Positions 1-5,024 of a stretch of DNA of 6,091 nt are shown here, one piece after another; the stretch's first letter is position 1; every line of letters begins with the position of its first letter. The stretch comes from JBDTLH01 sp039934875 (GTDB taxonomy: Bacteria > Acidobacteriota > Terriglobia > Terriglobales > Acidobacteriaceae). The translations under genes and the position numbers were made by a program. Below the pieces are notes generated by a model. The model had not been told where the DNA came from. It saw nothing but the letters and a program-made list of their open reading frames with translations, and ran no database searches. The stretch is taken from positions 1-6,091 of the forward strand of contig JBDTLH010000305.1 in the NCBI GenBank assembly GCA_039934875.1, given 5' to 3'.

Positions 1-635
1 CTGATGTGTTGAAAGACGGGGATGAAGTCGAGGGTGCCCCAATGCTGGATGATGAGGAACATGCCGAGCAGGAAGGCGAAGTCTCCGACGCGGTTGACGA
101 TGAAGGCTTTCTTGCCGGCGTCGGCGGCGGACTGTTTTTTGAAGAAGAAGCCGATCAGGAGATAGGAGGCGAGGCCGACGCCCTCCCAGCCGGAGAACAT
201 GAGCAGGTAGCTGTCCGCCAGCACCAGCATCAGCATGAAGAAGAGGAAGAGGTTGAAGTAGGAGAAGAAGCGGTAGTATCCGGCATCGTCCGCCATGTAT
301 CCGACGGAGTAGATGTGGATGAGCAGGCCGACTCCGGTGACCACCAGCAGCATGACGGTCGATAGCTGGTCGAGGGCGAAGCCGAAGTTGGTCTGGAAGC
401 CGGTGATGGCGATCCATGCGCCGTGGATCTCGTTGTAGGGATAGGCGGCGGCATTCGCGCCGAAGAAGTGGGAGATTACCCACAGCGCCATGGCGAAGGC
501 GAGGGCAGGGAAGAGCAGCGCTATGGAGGCGACGGTGCGCTTGGAGAAGTGCTTCCCGAAGAAGCCGTTGATGGCGGCGCCGATGAGCGGCAACACGGGG
601 ATCAGCCAGAGATTGAGATGGGGTGCGCTGTTCAT
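1..635 (-). CDS. nuoL: NADH-quinone oxidoreductase subunit L (proton-pumping antiporter-like subunit), 3' end outside window
   Basis: The first 211 codons of NuoL are visible, read from the ATG at 635-633 to the left edge with no stop. NuoL is the distal, antiporter-like membrane subunit of complex I and also carries the long lateral helix; full-length proteins are usually above 600 residues, so about two thirds is missing. The visible part holds several hydrophobic helices and the conserved stretch FSGWEGVGLASYLLIGFFF at residues 147-165. Its Glu151 corresponds to the essential TM5 glutamate of the family (Glu144 in E. coli). The following AGKKAFIVNRVGDFAFLLG block (173-191) is also typical. 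The start overlaps the nuoK stop in an ATGA arrangement (635-632). Only a weak purine signal lies upstream, so translation is probably coupled to nuoK. Identity is secure; the C-terminal half cannot be judged. Confidence 0.97.
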   Translation of the reverse strand, partial: MNSAPHLNLWLIPVLPLIGAAINGFFGKHFSKRTVASIALLFPALAFAMALWVISHFFGANAAAYPYNEIHGAWIAITGFQTNFGFALDQLSTVMLLVVTGVGLLIHIYSVGYMADDAGYYRFFSYFNLFLFFMLMLVLADSYLLMFSGWEGVGLASYLLIGFFFKKQSAADAGKKAFIVNRVGDFAFLLGMFLIIQHWGTLDFIPVFQHI

Positions 636-934
636 AATTTGAGCAGGTTGACCTGGTCCACGTTGAGCGTCTCGCGGGTGCGGAAGACGGAGATGATGAT
701 GGCGAGTCCGACAGCGGCTTCGGCGGCGGCGACCACCATGACGAAGAAGACGAAGACCTGTCCGGAGATGGCTTTGTGCATGTGGGCGAAGGTGACGAAT
801 GAGAGATTGACGGCGTTGAGCATCAGCTCGATGGACATGAAGATGGTGATGATGTTGCGCTTGAGCACGAAGGCGAGAACGCCAATGGCAAAGAGCAGAG
901 CGCTGAGGATGAGATAAAGCGATGCAGGTACCAT
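632..934 (-). CDS. nuoK: NADH-quinone oxidoreductase subunit K (MrpC-like membrane subunit)
   Basis: This 100-residue protein has the usual length for NuoK (ND4L homologue), a three-helix subunit of the proton-translocating membrane arm, next to NuoJ and NuoN in the assembled complex. Three hydrophobic segments are visible, at roughly residues 3-23, 28-50 and 60-84. The two membrane glutamates needed for proton transfer are present at the expected numbers: Glu36 in the motif SIELMLNAVNL and Glu72 in VVAAAEAAVGLAI. The ATG at 934-932 lies one base after the nuoJ stop codon and has a good ribosome-binding site inside the nuoJ coding end. The stop overlaps the nuoL start. Gene order J-K-L is canonical. 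Confidence 0.98.
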   Translation of the reverse strand: MVPASLYLILSALLFAIGVLAFVLKRNIITIFMSIELMLNAVNLSFVTFAHMHKAISGQVFVFFVMVVAAAEAAVGLAIIISVFRTRETLNVDQVNLLKL

Positions 935-935
935 G

Positions 936-1430
936 CTACGGGTGCTCCCTTCGGGCGGTAACCACAGCGCCCATGATGGCGATCAGCAGCAGGACGGAGG
1001 TGACTTCAAAGGGCAGCAGAAAGTCGGTGAAGAGGCTGGCGGCAAGCTCTTTGGTGGTGGTGTGATATTGGTTGAGGGCAATTCCGCCGTGCGTGTGCAG
1101 CAGCGTCCAGACGATCAGGGCGGCAACGGCGATCACGCCGGGAATTCCCAGCGCCATGGCAATTTTGCTCTTGCTAATCCCCGGATCTTCCTCTCGCACG
1201 TTCAACAGCATGATGACGAATACGAAGAGCACCATGATGGCCCCGGCATAGACGATCACCTGCACGGCGGCGATAAATTGCGCGCCCAGCAATAGATAGA
1301 GGACGGCGAGCGATCCCATGACGACGATCAGCGATAGCGCGCTGTTGATGGGATGGCGCTGCACCAGCAGGCTGATTGCGCCTCCGAGGCAGAGCAGGGC
1401 GAAGATTGCGAATAGGAGAATGTGGAGCAT
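936..1430 (-). CDS. nuoJ: NADH-quinone oxidoreductase subunit J (ND6-like membrane subunit)
   Basis: This 164-residue membrane protein matches the length and pattern of NuoJ (ND6 homologue), which sits at the junction of the quinone module and the antiporter-like subunits. Five hydrophobic segments can be drawn. The N-terminal RHPINSALSL block (25-34) and the conserved third helix YAGAIMVLFVFVIMLLNV (61-78), which carries the family's pi-bulge region, are clear. The C-terminal block LPFEVTSVLLLIAIMGAVV is also typical. An in-frame TAA at 1439-1437, only two codons before the ATG at 1430-1428, rules out a longer N-terminus. No Shine-Dalgarno sequence precedes this ATG; the upstream bases belong to a short repeat. 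The gene follows nuoH after 87 bp, where nuoI would normally lie. Confidence 0.97.
   Translation of the reverse strand: MLHILLFAIFALLCLGGAISLLVQRHPINSALSLIVVMGSLAVLYLLLGAQFIAAVQVIVYAGAIMVLFVFVIMLLNVREEDPGISKSKIAMALGIPGVIAVAALIVWTLLHTHGGIALNQYHTTTKELAASLFTDFLLPFEVTSVLLLIAIMGAVVTARREHP
945..951 (-). promoter_or_regulatory. Shine-Dalgarno sequence of nuoK
   Basis: On the minus strand the heptamer AAGGGAG occupies 951-945 and ends 10 nt before the nuoK ATG (934-932). It lies inside the last codons of nuoJ. This is seen directly and supports the chosen nuoK start. Confidence 0.7.
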
Positions 1431-1517
1431 AGTGGCTTATTGCTGCTAGCTTCTGGCTGCTAGCTTTTCTAGTGTCATTTGCATTTCCAATTCCAGTTGG
1501 AAGCGGCCAGCGGCCAG
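1431..1517. repeat. Intergenic spacer nuoH-nuoJ made of short direct repeats, in place of nuoI
   Basis: The 87 bp between the nuoH stop and the nuoJ start contain two sets of short repeats on the plus strand. The unit GCTGCTAGCTT occurs at 1442-1452 and 1456-1466 (period 14 bp, 12 of 14 bases matching), with a further CTAG at 1469-1472. The 7-bp unit GCGGCCA is tandemly duplicated at 1503-1509 and 1510-1516, ending next to the nuoH stop. A small imperfect palindrome (CCAA...TTGG) spans 1487-1500. I see no CxxCxxCxxxCP ferredoxin motif, so there is no recognisable nuoI remnant. The downstream gene nuoJ has no ribosome-binding site in this DNA. Origin and function are unknown; it resembles short dispersed intergenic repeats, which a genome-wide search would test. 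Confidence 0.7.
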
Positions 1518-2591
1518 TTATCCCATGATTGTCATGATCAGCGAGGTGATCACGATGTTGGCGATGGCGAGGGGAAGCAGAAACTTCCAGCCGAAATCCA
1601 TCAGTTGGTCATAGCGGAAGCGGGGCAGCGTGCCGCGAATCCAGATGTATAAAAAGATGAAGAAGAGGACCTTGACAAAGAACCAGAATACGCCCCAGAC
1701 GGCGGCGAGGTTTGGATTCGACGGCATTCCGAGGCTGCCGAACGGGCTGTTCCATCCGCCGAAGAAGAGGATAGTGGCGAGGCAGGCGACGGTGACCATG
1801 TTCGCGTACTCGGCGACGAAGAACATGGCGAATTTCATGGCGGAATATTCGGTGTGGTAGCCGGCGACGAGTTCGGTTTCCGCCTCGGGAAGATCGAAGG
1901 GGATGCGGTTGGTCTCCGCGTACGCCGCCATCAGGTAGATGAAGAAGGCGACGAATTGAAAGCCGCCGCCCAGGACGTTCCAGTGCCAGAACCAGCCCTG
2001 TTGATGGTTGACGATCTCGCGCAGGCTGAGGGAGCCGGAGAGCATCAGCACTCCGACCAGCGAGAGGCCGAGCGCGAGTTCATAGCTGACCATCTGCGCG
2101 GTGGCGCGCAGGGAGCCGAGCAGCGCGTATTTTGAGTTCGACGACCATCCGGAGAGCGCGATGCCGTAAACCCCGACCGAGGTTAGGCCGAGGATGATGA
2201 GCAGGCCGATGTTGATGTCCTGCGCGTGGCCGTTCTGCCAAATGCCGGTGACCTGCAGGGGAATGATGTAGCTGCCGATGTGGACGCATTCGCCGAAGGG
2301 AATGACCGCGATGGAGCAGAGGGAGAAGACGAGGGCAATCATGGGGGCGGCAACGTACCAGAATTTGTTTACGTTGTCCGGCATGATGTCTTCTTTGAGG
2401 ATGAACTTGATGCCATCGGCCAGCGGTTGCAGCAGGCCGAAGGGGCCGACGCGGGTGGGTCCCCAGCGGTTCTGGATGCGTCCGACTACCTTGCGCTCCA
2501 GCCAAACGATGTAGGCACATGCGGTCAGGATGATGAACAGCATGATGACGACTTTGATGAGGCTGATGATGAGGAAAGGGATAGTGTTCAT
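1518..2591 (-). CDS. nuoH: NADH-quinone oxidoreductase subunit H (ND1-like, quinone-site membrane subunit)
   Basis: This 357-residue protein is a full-length NuoH (ND1 homologue), the membrane subunit that anchors the peripheral arm and forms much of the quinone chamber. Hydrophobic helices run through the whole length. The first family signature, starting LERKVVGRIQNRWGPTRVGP, covers residues 31-63 and continues through LLQPLADGIKF. SLRATAQMVSYELALG (160-175) and the second signature from AETNRIPFDLPEAETELVAG to FFVAEYAN (225-264) are intact, including the glutamates around the quinone site (Glu226, Glu236, Glu238, Glu240, Glu248). The ATG at 2591-2589 overlaps the nuoG stop by one base (TAATG) and has a strong Shine-Dalgarno sequence. 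The C-terminus is complete at the TAA (1520-1518). The next gene is nuoJ, not nuoI. Confidence 0.98.
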   Translation of the reverse strand: MNTIPFLIISLIKVVIMLFIILTACAYIVWLERKVVGRIQNRWGPTRVGPFGLLQPLADGIKFILKEDIMPDNVNKFWYVAAPMIALVFSLCSIAVIPFGECVHIGSYIIPLQVTGIWQNGHAQDINIGLLIILGLTSVGVYGIALSGWSSNSKYALLGSLRATAQMVSYELALGLSLVGVLMLSGSLSLREIVNHQQGWFWHWNVLGGGFQFVAFFIYLMAAYAETNRIPFDLPEAETELVAGYHTEYSAMKFAMFFVAEYANMVTVACLATILFFGGWNSPFGSLGMPSNPNLAAVWGVFWFFVKVLFFIFLYIWIRGTLPRFRYDQLMDFGWKFLLPLAIANIVITSLIMTIMG

Positions 2592-4933
2592 TAGTCCGCC
2601 ATCACCTCGGACTCGACCGGCGCCTTGCGGTCGTTTTCGATAACGGAGTTCAGTATTTTGGAATAGCGGCCCAGTGTTCCGGAGGTGAAGAGGATGTCGT
2701 TGGCCGGCGCGATCGCATAGGGATCGCCGGTCATTGTCATTGCGCCTACGCCTTCGCCGACGGCATCGGTGTGGGTATCGGAGCCGCCGAAGAGGTTGAG
2801 GCGGGAGATGTTTTGATATCCGGGGACCAGGCGCTGGATTTCGTCAAGCATCGCCGAAGCGTCGAAGGGGCTGAGCTTCGGTTCGATGTTCTTGTTGGCG
2901 AGCCAGACGCGATGGCGGTCGGCCTCGCCGGATTGAGCGCCGCGGGCCTGTCCGGTGTCGGCGCGCTGTGCCTTGCCAAAGGGCACAAGTTTGCGGATGT
3001 CCGCGCCCATGCGATCGGCGATGCGCACGATCATTTCAAAGTCGGTGCGGACGCCGCTGACGTCGCCGGCTTTTTTCAGCATCTGCAGATCGCCGTAAGT
3101 GTTGGTGAAGGTACCGGACTTTTCGTAGGCGTTGGCGGCGGGAAGCACAACCTCCGCCAGCGCGGCGGTTTCGGTGAGGAACATATCCTGTGCCACGACG
3201 AAGGTGTCTTGCAGCGCAATGGGATCGACGGGATAGTCGGAGACGGGATTGGAGCCGATGATGTAAAGCGCTCCTAGTTTGCCGTTTTTGGCGGCGGCAA
3301 ACATGGAGCAGATGTCGAGCCCGGGGGCGGAGGGGAGAGAGGCGTATTCGTCGGATATGGCAGCGGGGCCGGCCACAGGCATATAGCCGGGGAGCAGATC
3401 CGGGTAGAGGCCCATGTCGGCTGCGCCGCGCGAGTTGGCGTAATCGCCCAGGCAGATGAATTTTGCGGAGGGATGCTGAAGTCCCCACTCGACCAGATCA
3501 CGGACGGCTTGGCCGCGCAGCTCGGAGCCGAAGATGATGATGAGTTCGGGCTCATTGGCCAGGGAATCGCGCAACTTGGTCCAGGTATCGTCGGTGGCCG
3601 TGTGTTTGCCGGCGAGGAAGCTGACGAATTCAGTTTCGGCTTCGACATTGGCGAACAATGTCGCCTGGCGCTTGAGCTTGATCTCCCGCGAGTTGACGAT
3701 GTAAAGCTTGCCGCCATTGATGCGGACGTTGGTGCGCAGGTTCCAGGCAAGCAGGGGATGCTGTTGCGTGGGATCGTTGCCAATCAGCAGTACCGCCTTG
3801 GCCTGTATCGTCTCTTTGAGCGTCGCAGTTTTTCCGTTGGTGCCATGCAAAGCTGCGGCAAACGCGGGAAAATCCGCGGTGCGGTGGTGGTCGATGTTGT
3901 TGGTTTGGAGAACGGTGCGGGCGAATTTCTGCAACAGATAATTTTCTTCGTTGCTGGTGCGATTGGAACCGATCACGCCGATGGCAGAGCCGCCCTGGGT
4001 CTCACGCACGTTCTTCAGCCGGTTGGCGATATGTTCAAACGCCTGCTCCCAACTGGTGGGAACGAGTCTTCCGCCCTGGCGAATGAGGGGCTGTTTGATG
4101 CGCTCCGGATTGTCGGCAAAATCGAAGGCGTAGCGGCCTTTGATGCAGAGGAAGTCGCCGTTGATACCGCTCTTGTCGCGATTGTCGCCGCGCACGATCT
4201 CCATGCCGGCATCTGCGCGGCGCACGCCCAGGGTGGTCTTGCAACCGTCTCCGCAGTGGGTGCAGATGGTGCCAATGTGGTTCATCTCCCAGGGGCGGGT
4301 CTTGTAGCGATATGCTCCTGAGGTCAATGCGCCTACGGGGCAGATGTCGATGCACATGCCGCACTCTTCACATTCCAGGTGGTCCTCTTTATTGGGTGCG
4401 ATCAGAGAACTGACGCCGCGGTTCTGGATGCCCAGGGCCCATACATCCATGCCTTCGCCGCAAACCCGCACACAGCGGTAGCACAGGATGCAGCGAGGGC
4501 GGTCGAAATAGACTACCGGCGACCACTGCTGCTCCTCTTTATGTCCCTTGCTCTCCATGTAGCGGGAATCGGCCGCACCGTAAGTGAAGGTCATGTCCTG
4601 CAGTTCGCACTCGCCGCCCGCATCGCAAACTGGGCAGTCGAGGGGATGGTTGCCGAGCACCAGTTCGAGCATGGACTTGCGCGCCTGCGTGACCTCTTCC
4701 GATTCCGAGGTGACCACCATGCCATCGGTGATCGGGACGGTGCAGGCGGTCTGCAGCTTGGGCATCTTTTCGATGCGCACCAGGCACATGCGGCAGGCGG
4801 CTTGCAGAGAAAGTCCGGGGTAGTAACAGAACGCAGGAATTTCAATGCCTGCATTCTTACAGGCCTCAATCAGCAGCTTCCCCGCAGGTGCGGTGATCTT
4901 TTTGCCGTCAACGGTAATCGTTATATCAGCCAT
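2591..4933 (-). CDS. nuoG: NADH-quinone oxidoreductase subunit G (Fe-S electron-transfer subunit)
   Basis: This 780-residue subunit of the peripheral arm carries electrons from NuoF towards NuoI. An N-terminal 2Fe-2S ferredoxin domain has Cys36, Cys47, Cys50 and Cys64 (cluster N1b). The motif HPLDCPVCDAGGEC gives His96, Cys100, Cys103 and Cys109 (N5). Cys148/151/154/158 and Cys188/191/194/198 form two CxxCxxCxxxC sets, which the family uses for N4. CTHCGDGC (Cys224/227/231) with Cys263 forms the extra N7 site, present in E. coli and Thermus but lost in mitochondria. A degenerate molybdopterin-oxidoreductase fold follows from about residue 217. Length is close to Thermus Nqo3 and shorter than E. 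coli NuoG. A hydrophilic, low-complexity linker lies at about 655-675. The chosen ATG gives a standard N-terminus but has no nearby ribosome-binding site; repeats lie upstream. The stop overlaps the nuoH start. Confidence 0.98.
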   Translation of the reverse strand: MADITITVDGKKITAPAGKLLIEACKNAGIEIPAFCYYPGLSLQAACRMCLVRIEKMPKLQTACTVPITDGMVVTSESEEVTQARKSMLELVLGNHPLDCPVCDAGGECELQDMTFTYGAADSRYMESKGHKEEQQWSPVVYFDRPRCILCYRCVRVCGEGMDVWALGIQNRGVSSLIAPNKEDHLECEECGMCIDICPVGALTSGAYRYKTRPWEMNHIGTICTHCGDGCKTTLGVRRADAGMEIVRGDNRDKSGINGDFLCIKGRYAFDFADNPERIKQPLIRQGGRLVPTSWEQAFEHIANRLKNVRETQGGSAIGVIGSNRTSNEENYLLQKFARTVLQTNNIDHHRTADFPAFAAALHGTNGKTATLKETIQAKAVLLIGNDPTQQHPLLAWNLRTNVRINGGKLYIVNSREIKLKRQATLFANVEAETEFVSFLAGKHTATDDTWTKLRDSLANEPELIIIFGSELRGQAVRDLVEWGLQHPSAKFICLGDYANSRGAADMGLYPDLLPGYMPVAGPAAISDEYASLPSAPGLDICSMFAAAKNGKLGALYIIGSNPVSDYPVDPIALQDTFVVAQDMFLTETAALAEVVLPAANAYEKSGTFTNTYGDLQMLKKAGDVSGVRTDFEMIVRIADRMGADIRKLVPFGKAQRADTGQARGAQSGEADRHRVWLANKNIEPKLSPFDASAMLDEIQRLVPGYQNISRLNLFGGSDTHTDAVGEGVGAMTMTGDPYAIAPANDILFTSGTLGRYSKILNSVIENDRKAPVESEVMAD
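2601..2608 (-). promoter_or_regulatory. Strong Shine-Dalgarno sequence of nuoH
   Basis: The octamer GAGGTGAT at 2608-2601 on the minus strand is an extended match to the 16S rRNA 3' end. It lies 9 nt before the nuoH ATG and within the last codons of nuoG. It fixes the nuoH start and indicates tight nuoG-nuoH coupling. Confidence 0.8.
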
Positions 4934-4936
4934 GTA

Positions 4937-5018
4937 ATTGTCGAATTGTCGAATTGTTGGATTGTCGAATTGCAGTCTCGTTCATTTCGACAATTTGACG
5001 ATTCGACAATTTGCAAAT
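4937..5018. repeat. Inverted array of 8-bp tandem repeats in the nuoF-nuoG spacer, potential large hairpin
   Basis: On the plus strand four tandem 8-bp units of ATTGTCGA occupy 4937-4968 (the third, 4953-4960, is degenerate: ATTGTTGG). After an 18-bp loop (4969-4986) the reverse-complement unit TCGACAAT appears at 4987-4994 and 5003-5010, with a degenerate copy (TTGACGAT) between them. The units at 4945-4952 and 4961-4968 pair perfectly with 5003-5010 and 4987-4994; the middle pair is only half matched. The transcript could therefore form a long, internally bulged stem-loop immediately before the nuoG start. The block is AT-rich (about 36% GC over 4934-5018 by hand count), unlike the flanking genes. 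No U-tract follows the stem on the transcript, so it does not look like an intrinsic terminator. Function is unknown. Confidence 0.8.
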
Positions 5019-5024
5019 CCTCTC
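5018..5024 (-). promoter_or_regulatory. Shine-Dalgarno-like sequence stranded upstream of the repeat array
   Basis: GAGAGGA occupies 5024-5018 on the minus strand, directly after the nuoF stop codon. It resembles a ribosome-binding site, but 84 nt separate it from the nuoG ATG, and those bases are almost entirely the repeat array. It may be the original nuoG ribosome-binding site, displaced by the repeats or brought near the start by the hairpin. That interpretation is inference; the match is short and could be chance. Confidence 0.35.

Noticed and set aside
135..144. Possible programmed frameshift at a run of six A in nuoL (minus strand)
   Set aside because: The reading phase is AAA AAA C, not the A AAA AAC phase needed for a -1 slippery heptamer. 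The NuoL frame stays open and conserved on both sides.
2591..3280. Minus-strand frames of 80-169 codons overlapping nuoG in other phases
   Set aside because: They are arginine/serine/proline-rich shadow translations of nuoG with no independent motif or start signal.
3473..4321. Long plus-strand open frame (282 codons) antisense to nuoG
   Set aside because: It lies wholly inside nuoG, which has all expected cluster motifs. The antisense translation shows no family motif, and such frames are common opposite GC-rich genes.
4937..5018. Intrinsic transcription terminator between nuoF and nuoG
   Set aside because: The stem is AT-rich, long and bulged, and no U-run follows it on the minus-strand transcript. 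A terminator inside the operon would also separate subunits of one complex.
4937..5018. CRISPR-like or iteron-type repeat array
   Set aside because: Units are only 8 bp with no spacers, and the two halves are in opposite orientation. No cas gene or replication gene is nearby.
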